A stretch of 64,000 bases of DNA from the NCBI RefSeq assembly GCF_011305995.1, contig NZ_CP049910.1:1612001-1676000 (forward strand). Direction: 5' to 3'. This DNA comes from Diaphorobacter sp. HDW4A. Lineage in GTDB: Bacteria; Pseudomonadota; Gammaproteobacteria; Burkholderiales; Burkholderiaceae_C. Positions 1 through 8,600 of this stretch are shown here, in pieces (position 1 is the stretch's first letter; each line of letters opens with the position of its first letter). Under the pieces are notes generated by a model. The model saw only the letters and a list, made by a program, of their open reading frames with translations, did no database searches and was not told the DNA's origin. The position numbers were made by a program, and so were the translations under genes.

Positions 1-710
1 GCAGCTCCGAGCCCATCATCTCGCCCGCCTGGTCGCCCTCTGGCACGCAGCTGGCCTACGTGTCATTCGAATCGCGCAAGCCAGTGGTCTACGTGCAGGA
101 CGTCTCGTCCGGCAAGCGCCGCCTGATCGCCAATTTCCGCGGCTCCAACAGCGCGCCTGCCTGGTCGCCCGATGGCGGCACGCTGGCCGTGACGCTGAGC
201 CGCGATGGCGGCTCGCAGCTCTACACCATCGGCGCCAATGGCGGCGGCGAGCCCAGGCGCCTGATGCAGAGCAGCGGTATCGACACCGAGCCCGTCTACT
301 CGACCGATGGCCGCAGCATCTATTTCGTGAGCGATCGCGGTGGTGCGCCGCAGATCTACCGCGTGGGCGCGGGCGGCGGCAGTGCCGAGCGCGTGACCTT
401 CAGCGGCTCCTACAACATTTCTCCGTCGATCAGCCCCGATGGCCAATACCTGGCCTACATCTCGCGGGTTGGCGGCGCATACAAACTGCACGTGATGGAT
501 CTGAAGTCGGGATCTGTACAGGCCATCACGGAAACGTCAGCGGACGAAAGCCCCAGCTTCGCTCCCAACAGCAAGCTCATCGTCTATGCCTCCCAGCATG
601 GCGGTCGCGATGCGCTCATGACGACGACGCTGGACGGCAAGATCAAGGCCCGCCTCGCGGGCCAAAGTGGAGACATTCGGGAACCCTCATGGGCCCCGTA
701 TCAGAAGTAA
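1..710 (+). CDS. tolB: TolB, periplasmic Tol-Pal beta-propeller protein (5' end outside window)
   Basis: C-terminal part of TolB, the periplasmic beta-propeller of the Tol-Pal system that links the inner-membrane TolQRA motor to Pal and helps outer-membrane constriction at division. The reading frame is open from the first bases (codons in phase from base 3), so about 235 residues are present and the N-terminal signal and TolB_N domain lie upstream. Repeated propeller blades are visible as recurring S-P-D-G and A-W-S-P motifs (for example [26 protein letters not shown]). It ends in TAA at 708-710, and pal follows after 55 bases, the usual tolB-pal order. Assignment is firm; only the truncation limits it. 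Confidence 0.96.
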   Translation, partial: SSEPIISPAWSPSGTQLAYVSFESRKPVVYVQDVSSGKRRLIANFRGSNSAPAWSPDGGTLAVTLSRDGGSQLYTIGANGGGEPRRLMQSSGIDTEPVYSTDGRSIYFVSDRGGAPQIYRVGAGGGSAERVTFSGSYNISPSISPDGQYLAYISRVGGAYKLHVMDLKSGSVQAITETSADESPSFAPNSKLIVYASQHGGRDALMTTTLDGKIKARLAGQSGDIREPSWAPYQK

Positions 711-753
711 GCAGTATTTTTCCCCGAAATTTTTTTCATAGCACTGGTTCCCC

Positions 754-760
754 AGGAGAA
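754..760 (+). promoter_or_regulatory. Shine-Dalgarno of pal
   Basis: AGGAGAA lies five bases before the pal ATG at 766 and fixes that start. The 55-base tolB-pal gap also holds a run of T residues near 730 but no clear hairpin, so transcription probably reads through from tolB. Confidence 0.7.
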
Positions 761-765
761 CTTTC

Positions 766-1317
766 ATGATTCGTTTTGATTTCAAACGTGCAGCACTTGC
801 ACTGACCATTACTGCCCTGATGGCAGGTTGCAGCTCCGGCGTGAAGCTCGATGACGCTCCCGTCGAAGACAAGGGCGCGACCTCCACCACCGGGCAAGGC
901 AACAACGGCGCCGGCAGCGGTACCGGTCAAAGCACCGTGACTCCTGCCGACATGAACGGCTCGGCACGTGCCGGTCAAGGCCCTGTGGGCGTGGCTCACA
1001 TCGTCTACTTCGACTTCGACAGCTACACCGTCAAGTCCGAATACCAATCCGTGCTGGAAGGCCACGCTCGTTTCCTGAAGGCCAACAATGCCAAGAAGGT
1101 GAACCTGGAAGGTCACACCGACCAACGCGGTGGCAGCGAGTACAACCTGGCGCTGGGCCAAAAGCGTGCCGAAGCGGTGCGTCGTTCGCTGGCTCTGCTG
1201 GGCGTGCCTGATTCGCAGATGGAAGCCGTGAGCTTCGGCAAGGAAAAGCCTGCTTCGCAAGGCAACTCCGAAGACGCTTTCTCCCAAAACCGTCGCGTTG
1301 AATTCTCTTACCGTTGA
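766..1317 (+). CDS. pal: Pal, peptidoglycan-associated lipoprotein
   Basis: Outer-membrane lipoprotein of 183 residues that binds peptidoglycan and TolB. The N-terminus is a lipoprotein signal with lipobox L-M-A-G-C, so Cys22 is the predicted lipidated residue. A low-complexity Gly/Thr/Ser linker (about residues 30-65) leads to an OmpA-like domain (about 75-183) with the typical start YFDFDSYTVKSEY and the peptidoglycan-binding segment GHTDQRGGSEYN followed by RAEAVRRSL. Length and domain order match the family. The stop codon overlaps the start of cpoB (TGATG), indicating translational coupling inside tolB-pal-cpoB. Confidence 0.97.
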   Translation: MIRFDFKRAALALTITALMAGCSSGVKLDDAPVEDKGATSTTGQGNNGAGSGTGQSTVTPADMNGSARAGQGPVGVAHIVYFDFDSYTVKSEYQSVLEGHARFLKANNAKKVNLEGHTDQRGGSEYNLALGQKRAEAVRRSLALLGVPDSQMEAVSFGKEKPASQGNSEDAFSQNRRVEFSYR

Positions 1318-2102
1318 TGATGAAGCGCTCGTTTTCTCCACAACTTCCGCTGATGGCTGCGGTGCTGTGCGCCAGCTCGCTGCTGGGTGCCCCGGCACAT
1401 GCGGCCCTGTTTGAAGATGCTGAGGCACGACGTGCGATTCTGGAGATGCGGCAACGCGTGGACGCGATGCAGCAGTCCTCCCAGCGCAGCACAGAGCGTT
1501 CCGGAGACGATGTAGCGCAAATGCGCCGTAGCCTGCTCGACCTGCAGACACAGATTCAGTCTCTGCAGAGCGAACAGGCGCGGTTGCGCGGCCAGAATGA
1601 GCAGTTGCAAAAGGACGTGTCCGACCTGCAGCAGCGCATGAAGGATGTGGCCAAGGCGACCGATGAACGTCTGCGCCAGTTCGAACCGGTCTCGGTGACT
1701 GTCGATGGCAAGGAGTTCAAGGCCGACCCGGCCGAGAAGCGCGACTTCGAAGCGGCCATTGCCGTGTTCCGTACGGGCAAGTTCCCCGAAGCGGGCCAGG
1801 CATTCGCGGCCTTCACGCGCCAGTATCCGCAAAGCGGTTACATGCCTTCCGCACGTTTCTGGTTGGGCAACGCGCAGTACGCGCAGCGCGACTACACCAA
1901 CGCGATCAACAATTTCAAGTCGATCATGACCAACGCGCCGGACCACGCACGTGCGCCCGAAGCCGCGCTGTCCATCGCCAACTGCCAGGTGGAGTTGAAG
2001 GACACACGTGCAGCGCGCAAGACGCTGGAAGACCTGATTCGCGTGTACCCGCAATCGGAAGCCGCAGCAGCCGCCAAAGAGCGTCTGTCGAAGATGAAGT
2101 GA
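1317..2102 (+). CDS. cpoB: CpoB (YbgF), cell division coordinator of the Tol-Pal system
   Basis: Periplasmic protein of about 261 residues that in Escherichia coli coordinates Tol-Pal with PBP1B during septal wall synthesis. A signal peptide ends near APAHA-ALF; residues about 30-100 form a Q/L/R-rich coiled coil (the trimerisation segment), and the C-terminal half is a TPR domain (RDFEAAIAVFRTGKFPEAGQAF, YPQSGYMPSARFWLGNAQYAQRDY). ATG 1317 overlaps the last base of the pal stop; ATG 1320 and TTG 1314 are alternatives. It is the last gene of the Tol-Pal set, and tcdA follows within 10 bases. Confidence 0.93.
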   Translation: MMKRSFSPQLPLMAAVLCASSLLGAPAHAALFEDAEARRAILEMRQRVDAMQQSSQRSTERSGDDVAQMRRSLLDLQTQIQSLQSEQARLRGQNEQLQKDVSDLQQRMKDVAKATDERLRQFEPVSVTVDGKEFKADPAEKRDFEAAIAVFRTGKFPEAGQAFAAFTRQYPQSGYMPSARFWLGNAQYAQRDYTNAINNFKSIMTNAPDHARAPEAALSIANCQVELKDTRAARKTLEDLIRVYPQSEAAAAAKERLSKMK

Positions 2103-2112
2103 TGGCAACTTG

Positions 2113-2907
2113 GTGAACGAGCAAGAGCAGGGCGGGACAGCCGCCATCGATGACGCCGATCTGGAGCGTCGATTTGGTGGCCTCGCCCGGCTGTATGGCG
2201 TCGAAGGCGCGGCCCGCATTCGCGGCGCGCATGTCGCTGTGATCGGTATCGGCGGCGTGGGCTCGTGGACGGCCGAGGCGCTGGCCCGCAGCGGCGTGGC
2301 AGCGCTCACGTTGATCGATCTCGACCATGTGGCCGAGTCCAACATCAACCGCCAGATCCATGCGCTCGACAACACCGTCGGGCAGGCCAAGATCGAGGCC
2401 ATGCGCGAACGCATCGCGCACATCAATCCCCGCTGCAAGGTGACCTGCGTCGATGAATTCGTCGATGAGGAAAACTGGCCTGCGTTGCTGCCCGACAAGG
2501 TGGACGCGGTGATCGACGCTTGCGACCAGATCCGCGCCAAGACTGCAATGGCAGCATGGGCGCTACGGACGAAGACATTGTTCGTGAGCATCGGCGCAGC
2601 GGGCGGCAAACGCCAGGCCCATCTGGTGGATGTGGCCGATTTGTCGCAGACCACGCACGACCCACTGCTCGCGCAACTGCGCTACCGCCTGCGCAAATTC
2701 CACGGATCGCCCAAAGAGGGCAAGAAGATCGGCACGCTGTGCGTCTTCAGCAAGGAGCCCGTGGCTCCGCCGCACGCCTCCTGCAACATTGGCGGCGAGG
2801 GCGATGGTTCGCTCAACTGCGCGGGCTATGGCTCGGTGGTGACAGTGACGTCCACATTCGGCATGTGCGCGGCCGGTGTGGTGCTGGACCGGCTCGCGGG
2901 CAAGTGA
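2113..2907 (+). CDS. tcdA: TcdA (CsdL/YgdL), tRNA threonylcarbamoyladenosine dehydratase
   Basis: E1-like (ThiF/MoeB superfamily) enzyme that uses ATP to cyclise t6A37 of tRNA to ct6A. The nucleotide-binding motif GIGGVGSWTAEALARSG lies near residues 45-60, followed by the acidic LIDLDHVAESNINRQ segment typical of ThiF folds; the C-terminal part has ISIGAAGG/GTLCVFSKEP-type family motifs. About 264 residues, the normal size. Start choice is uncertain: GTG at 2113 is used here, TTG at 2110 is the alternative, and neither has a strong Shine-Dalgarno. It probably shares the upstream Tol-Pal transcript and ends 18 bases before a convergent small gene. Confidence 0.92.
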   Translation: MNEQEQGGTAAIDDADLERRFGGLARLYGVEGAARIRGAHVAVIGIGGVGSWTAEALARSGVAALTLIDLDHVAESNINRQIHALDNTVGQAKIEAMRERIAHINPRCKVTCVDEFVDEENWPALLPDKVDAVIDACDQIRAKTAMAAWALRTKTLFVSIGAAGGKRQAHLVDVADLSQTTHDPLLAQLRYRLRKFHGSPKEGKKIGTLCVFSKEPVAPPHASCNIGGEGDGSLNCAGYGSVVTVTSTFGMCAAGVVLDRLAGK

Positions 2908-2925
2908 GTGACGGACGCAGGAGCG

Positions 2926-3222
2926 TCAGCCTCCGTTTTTGGGCATGTAGGCGGCCACCATTGCGGCAAACTCGGTGGCGAGCTGTTTTCCATATTCGTG
3001 CTGGTTGCGCATCCATACCGCCTGATCCAGTGAGAAATCCTGCCGGTCCGTGCGTCCGATGGTGCCCATGGATTCGACCAGGGACTGCTCGAACGAGGCC
3101 AGCTGTTTCTGCGGGTCGCTTTGCGCCCGCATGACCAGCGCCACCAATTGGGCCAGCACGGCTTCGTGTAGCGCAAGGCGAGTGGAAAACTCCAATGTGG
3201 AATTTTCTGGTGTGATCATCAT
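2926..3222 (-). CDS. Small conserved-looking protein of unknown function
   Basis: A 98-residue protein I cannot assign. It is mostly helical and acidic, with conspicuous QKQLASFEQSLVESMGTIGRTDRQDFSLDQAVWMRNQHEYGKQLATEF, no signal peptide, no membrane segment and no cysteines. The start is well supported: ATG at 3222 is preceded by AAGGAGCGC. It is convergent with tcdA, and a 160-base gap separates it from the glycosyltransferase further along; it has its own likely promoter region. Codon use is like its neighbours, so it is probably real, but no role is suggested by the context. Confidence 0.7.
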   Translation of the reverse strand: MMITPENSTLEFSTRLALHEAVLAQLVALVMRAQSDPQKQLASFEQSLVESMGTIGRTDRQDFSLDQAVWMRNQHEYGKQLATEFAAMVAAYMPKNGG

Positions 3223-3386
3223 GCGCTCCTTGGGTTCGTTTGAATTCGGTGGATGCAGACGACCACCCCTCTTGGAATCCTACGCACGGAGCGCGAGACC
3301 TCCGTGTAGGCCCGACACGGAAAATGCTGTGGGCCTAAAGGCCGATACTGACTCAATCAATCCGTAGCGTCGACCTGCCGGTTCAG

Positions 3387-4517
3387 TCACTGCATATTGA
3401 TGAACTGCCGAGCCGCATCGAATCGGTGTTCCCAAGCGTTGTTCTGCGCGAATGTCAGTGCTATTTCCGGATCACGACGGTGGCGCAGGCCCAGTTCGGC
3501 CAATCGGGCCACATCGCTTTGATCGTGGCTGATGAAAACGCCGGGCTCGTCAGCGCGAAAGCTCATCTCACCAAAATCCGTGGAGAGCGTTGGAAGGGCG
3601 AGGGCTCGGTACTCGTAATACTTGATAGGGTCGACCGAGCCCGTGAGCGTGTTTTTCTTGAAAGGAATCAGCGCGACGTCGAATTCCAGCATGGCTGCAA
3701 GCGCCGCCGCATGGTTGCGCTCGGGAAGCATCTGGACATTGACGGGCAAGGTACGTGCGGGCGGAGCGAAGACCGGACCGATCAGTCGTACCTCGTCATC
3801 GGGTCGGCTCTCGGCCAGCGTGATCACCCAGTCCCAATCGAACCACGATGCGATGGTCCCCACATAGCCAAACACCTTGCCCTGTGCAGCATTTGCGGGC
3901 TGTTCGACAGGCGGTAGCGGCATGGCCGCAAGATCAAGTCCATTGAGCACCAAATGCACATTGTCATGCTGACGCGCCCAATGTTCCTTGAGCGCGGTGC
4001 TGGAGGCCCAGATGACCTCGATCTTGGCGGCGATGAGCCGCTCCCGGCGCGCAAACGCCACGCGCGAAAAACCGTCGTAGAAGGCCGGGAAATCATCCAT
4101 CGCGTCATACAGCGAGGTTGCATGCCGTCTACGGTTCAGCAGGCTCAGGGCGAGCAGGGACGGCTTGCCGATGGCGAGGCAAGTTCTTTGCTTGTCGCAA
4201 AAGCGCTCGTAGGCATCAAACACGGATTGCCAGAACGGCGCATTGATCATGGCCGAGCCCGGGATTGGTTCGATGGGCAGACCTCCGGTCTTCACCACCG
4301 TGAGCCACGGCGGCGTCTCGATCAGCACCTTCTGCGGTTCGTCGGATGCGGCCGCTGCCCGCAGGCGTTTGACGTCCTGCAGCTTGGGAAAGCGCGTCGG
4401 ATATGGCTCTATCCACAGCACGGGCTCGCCGGTTCGATCGTGAAACCACTGAACGAACTTGTGCGGCCTTTGGGCAAAGCTGTTCCAAGGCACCGGCGAG
4501 AGATAGACGAGACGCAT
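3387..4517 (-). CDS. Glycosyltransferase family 1/4-like protein of the O-antigen operon
   Basis: A 376-residue GT-B type glycosyltransferase, inferred to add a sugar to a cell-surface polysaccharide in the cytoplasm. The N-terminus RLVYLSPVPWNSFAQRPHKFVQWF resembles the acceptor-domain start of GT-B enzymes handling exopolysaccharide; the C-terminal domain has VFGYVGTIASWFDWDWV, a hinge strand RLIGPVF and the donor-binding loop VALIPFKK...PIKYYEYRALALPTLST, the usual E-containing region. ATG at 4517 overlaps the wecB stop (TGATG), so it is translationally coupled and last in the operon. The exact donor and acceptor cannot be read from sequence. Confidence 0.85.
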   Translation of the reverse strand: MRLVYLSPVPWNSFAQRPHKFVQWFHDRTGEPVLWIEPYPTRFPKLQDVKRLRAAAASDEPQKVLIETPPWLTVVKTGGLPIEPIPGSAMINAPFWQSVFDAYERFCDKQRTCLAIGKPSLLALSLLNRRRHATSLYDAMDDFPAFYDGFSRVAFARRERLIAAKIEVIWASSTALKEHWARQHDNVHLVLNGLDLAAMPLPPVEQPANAAQGKVFGYVGTIASWFDWDWVITLAESRPDDEVRLIGPVFAPPARTLPVNVQMLPERNHAAALAAMLEFDVALIPFKKNTLTGSVDPIKYYEYRALALPTLSTDFGEMSFRADEPGVFISHDQSDVARLAELGLRHRRDPEIALTFAQNNAWEHRFDAARQFINMQ

Positions 4518-5623
4518 CAAGCGCAGTCCCGTCGAAGGATTTCGGCTATGCGCTGCGCGGCCTTGCCGTCACCATAAGGAGAAATGCCGCGCGCCATCGC
4601 ACGGTAGGCTGCCTCGTCGTCGAGAAGACGCTGAGCCTCGGAGACGATCAAGTCGTAGTTGGCCCCCACCAGTTTGACGACGCCTTGCTCGACCGCCTCT
4701 GGGCGCTCGGTTTCGCTGCGCAGCACCAGCACGGGTTTGCCGAGCGCCGGAGCTTCTTCCTGCACGCCGCCCGAATCGGTCAGGATGATGGTGGCGCGCT
4801 TCATCGCCGCGATGAACGGTGCATAGTCCAGCGGCGCGCACAGCACCACGTTGGGCAGTTTGTCGAGGAATTCGTAGGCGATATCCTTGACGTTCGGATT
4901 GGGGTGCACCGGGTAGAGAAACTGCACCTCGGGATTGTTCTCGGCCAGCGTGCGCAGCGCGCGGCAGATGTTGCGGAACGGCTCGCCGAAGTTCTCGCGC
5001 CGATGCGAGGTGACGAGCACAAGGCGCTTGCCCGGATCAAGTTCGATGCCGATCTCCAGATCCTTGGAGGCGCTCATCAGCAGCGCATCGATCACCGTGT
5101 TGCCGGTGACGACGATGTCCGCATCCTGCACACCATCCTTGAGCAGGTTCTGACGCGAGCCCTCGGTGGGTGCAAAGTGCCAGCGAGCGAGCTTTCCGGT
5201 GATCACCCGGTTCGCCTCTTCGGGGAACGGATTCTGCATGTCCCAAGTGCGCAGTCCAGCCTCCACATGGCCAATCGGAATGCGGCGATAGAAGCAGGCC
5301 AGCGCCACCGACATCACGGTCGTCGTGTCGCCCTGCACCAGCACCACGTCGGGGCGTTCGGTCTCCAGCACCTCGTCGAGCTTCATCAGCAGCCGCGCGG
5401 TGAGCTCGGTGAGCGCCTGGTTGGGACGCATGATGTCCAGATCGATGTCGGGCGTGATGCCGAAGAACTGATTGACCTGATCCAGCATATGCCGATGCTG
5501 CGCCGTAGCCAGCACGCGGACATCCGCCCACGACTCCTGTTGAAGCGCCAGAATGACGGGCGCCATCTTGATGGCTTCGGGGCGGGTACCTACCACGCAG
5601 AGGATTTTCTTTTTCATGGTCAT
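4517..5623 (-). CDS. wecB: WecB, UDP-N-acetylglucosamine 2-epimerase (non-hydrolysing)
   Basis: Converts UDP-GlcNAc to UDP-ManNAc in the cytoplasm, a precursor for ManNAc or ManNAcA residues in O-antigen, capsule or enterobacterial-type common antigen. 368 residues, the usual length. Hallmarks are the start KILCVVGTRPEAIKMAPV, the central EAGLRTWDMQNPFPEEANR segment, HRRENFGEP, and the allosteric/active-site stretch LTDSGGVQEEAPALGKPVLVLR followed by TERPEAVEQG. Its ATG overlaps the stop of the upstream 1292-residue glycosyltransferase by ATGA, and its own stop overlaps the next gene, so it is in the middle of a tightly coupled operon. Presence here suggests a ManNAc-derived sugar in the polymer. 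Confidence 0.95.
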   Translation of the reverse strand: MTMKKKILCVVGTRPEAIKMAPVILALQQESWADVRVLATAQHRHMLDQVNQFFGITPDIDLDIMRPNQALTELTARLLMKLDEVLETERPDVVLVQGDTTTVMSVALACFYRRIPIGHVEAGLRTWDMQNPFPEEANRVITGKLARWHFAPTEGSRQNLLKDGVQDADIVVTGNTVIDALLMSASKDLEIGIELDPGKRLVLVTSHRRENFGEPFRNICRALRTLAENNPEVQFLYPVHPNPNVKDIAYEFLDKLPNVVLCAPLDYAPFIAAMKRATIILTDSGGVQEEAPALGKPVLVLRSETERPEAVEQGVVKLVGANYDLIVSEAQRLLDDEAAYRAMARGISPYGDGKAAQRIAEILRRDCA

Positions 5624-8600
5624 AGTGTGGAGAAGTAGTCGGCGTACATGCGATAGGCGATGGCGCGATCCAGCCTTTCCGCCAGAGAGCGGTCGACCGA
5701 GCCTCTGCGATGGTGCATGGATTTCAGCATCGCTTGGGTAAGACGTTCTTCAAAGCTGCTGTCGTTGCCATACACGAAATGTCCGAGGTTCTGATAGTTC
5801 AGCGCGGTGATGTCACCGAAGGGTGGTGACACGACCTCGACGTTGTCGCGGCCCTCAAATTCATAGGCCGAGCCGACGTCGGTGATTACACAGCCCAGAC
5901 CATTTGCTATCGCTTCGCCGAGTGACAGGCTCCAGCCTTCCCAGTAGGAGGGCAGCACGAACACGTCAGCCGCGTGATAGAAGCGTGCCACATTGCGTTC
6001 ATAACCTGCGAACAACACATTATTCTGCAGTTTGAGGTCTCGTACCGCGTTCTTCACGGCGCTTTGGTAGGAGGCTTCCATCGACGTGCCCAGCAACACC
6101 AATCGGGCCTTCGGTTGGCGCTCGACTACGCGGGCAAACGCCCTCACCAGCGGCAACTGGGCCTTGGTGGCCATGATGGAAGCGACATTGATGAATACCG
6201 GTGCATCCCCATCGACGCCCCAAGTGCTGCGCAAGCTGGCACGATTCTCGGAGAAGCGCTCGGCGTCGATGGTTTCGGGGTCGATGCCATTAGGGACCAC
6301 GCGCATCTTGCCCGCATTGAGTCCGAGTGCCACGTCCGCATACCGAGCGGCAGTGACCGATACGCACAGATACTGCGTGGTATGACGATCCGCCTCGCGA
6401 TATCGGGTGATCTGTTCCGCGTCGAGCCAGACGTAGGAGTTGTGCACGGTCTGGATGAATGGGATTCCTGCGCGATGACATGCGGCCGCGCCATGAATGC
6501 TGTAATGAGCGTTGACGAGATCGACGCGGTTCTCGGTCAACCACGACAGGTAGGCCTCGTCGCTCAGGCCCGAAGACAGCGGCACGACGTCGAGTCCGCG
6601 CTCCACGGCCTTGATCGCTGCGTCGCCGGACTTGCCGAGATTGGCGATGGTGACACGATAGCCGCTGCTCTTGAGGGACAGGCCGAGATCGATCACCACG
6701 TTCTCCATGCCGCCTTGCGTAAAGCTGTCGACCTGCAGCAGCACATGTCGCTGTTGCGCCGGGCGGATGATCTTGGGCACTACGCGTTGCATGTCCTGCG
6801 GATCGCGCGTGGCGCGAATGAACATCAGGTTCTTTGCAAACGCGTTCACGGCGGAAAGTGCACTAGGTGCCTGGCAATCCAGAATTGGGCAGCTCGCGAT
6901 CAACCGCACACGCTCCGCGCTCAGGAAGTCACCTACCAGCGCAATTGCGTGCGGGCTCAGCAACAACTGGCGCAGCTTGTCGTAACGGACATCCGCAGGA
7001 TCGAGCAGAACGGCCACCGGTTGATGTTCGTCGCGCAATCGGCTCAGGTGCTCTTCGGCGGTCTGACTGCCGAGTACGAGCAGAGCTTCGGTCGGGAGTT
7101 GCGCTCCGAAAGGTTGGATGCTGCTGGGCGCCACGCCATGCTGAGCAAGCCAGTCCGCACCGCGTTGGTCGGCAACATAGGTCAGAGGCTTGTCATACTG
7201 CGCGGCACGTGCCTTTTCGTATTCCATCAGCAGATGGACCTTGTCCAGAATCTTGTGTTCCTGCGCTTGGGCGCTCAGCGTGTTGTCATGCACGCGGTAG
7301 CGATAGAGCATGCGGTCATTGCCTGCGTGGCTGACCGGGAAGAACGCGTTGATGCGCATCCAGTAGTCGTAGTCCTCGACGCCCAATTGGGTGTCGTAGT
7401 CGCCGATACAGCTGCCGATCCAGCCGCGATACATGAAGCAAGGACCGATGAAATTGTCCTGCACGGTGTTGAGCGTCTCGGTGGAGCGCGGCAGGCGGAT
7501 TTCGGCGCTTTTCGGATCGGGCCGATTGTGGGCGCGCCATGTCGGGTCTTTGAGCAACGCGCCACGATCATCGATGGCGTAGTAGTCCCCGTAGACCATG
7601 CCAAGGCGGGGATCGCTACGCAGCTTGGCGACCAGCTCCTCCAGCATGCGTGGCTCCATGATGTTGTCGGCTGATGTCCAGGTGCGGAATTCTCCACGCG
7701 CGAAGTCGAAGCCGTTGCTAAGCGCCTTGGGCAGACGCTGGTTGGCCTGTGTGTAGCAACGTACCTTGGGATGGTCCAAATAGCGTTCCAAGACTTTCTC
7801 CACATCGTCCTTGGAACCATCGTTGATGATGATGAGCTCGAAGTTCTGGTAGGTCTGAGCGAGTACGCTGTCGATAGACTCTGCGATCAGGTAGGCCTGG
7901 TTGTAGACGGGCAGCACGACGCTGACCAGGTCTTTCACCAGACCGCAGCAATCGGGGCGCATCACCAGTGAGTTGGATTGCTGGGGCGCTGGCGCGAAAG
8001 TCGTGGCGCGTGCGGTTGCTTGCGGCACTCTGATGGGGGCCGCAATCAAGGGCGTCTTGGGGATCAATGCTGCACGCACGCGTGCCTTCAACCAGAATGG
8101 AAACGGAAACTTGCGTCCGACATTCGCGGCGAACCGATACAGTGCCTGTCGTCCACCAGGATAGTTGAAGCCGTATTTGGCGAACCTGGCTGCCGCGCGC
8201 AATGGCCGTGTCATGCGCCAAGAGCGGCTGTTCAATATCTGCTCATGGCGTTTGAAGAGCGAGTCGAGTTCAGTGCGCGTTTGGCCAATTTGGTTCGTAT
8301 GGTTTGTCAGCTGAACATTCAGATCTGTAAGCGACTTTTGAAGCCTTGCAATTTCCCCGTCTCTCCGCGCAATCTCACCTTCCCCCCTTGCAATCTCGCC
8401 TTCCATGTGTGTGAGGGATTGGCTATAGGTGGTCCTCAGGGCCTCGATTTGATTGAAATGCTCGGCTCGCGGTACTGTGAGACGCAGCATTTCCTCTTCT
8501 TGAAATCGATGGCGCTGCAGTTCAGTCTGAAAGGCTGCGAATGACTGATTCCCGCGCTTCACATGGTGAAGGAAAGCTGAGAAATACTGCGTGGCAGCCT

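Noticed and set aside
5974-7674. 566-codon open frame opposite the large glycosyltransferase
   Set aside because: Composition of an antisense frame and no recognisable domain; GT2 and GT4 motifs lie on the minus strand.
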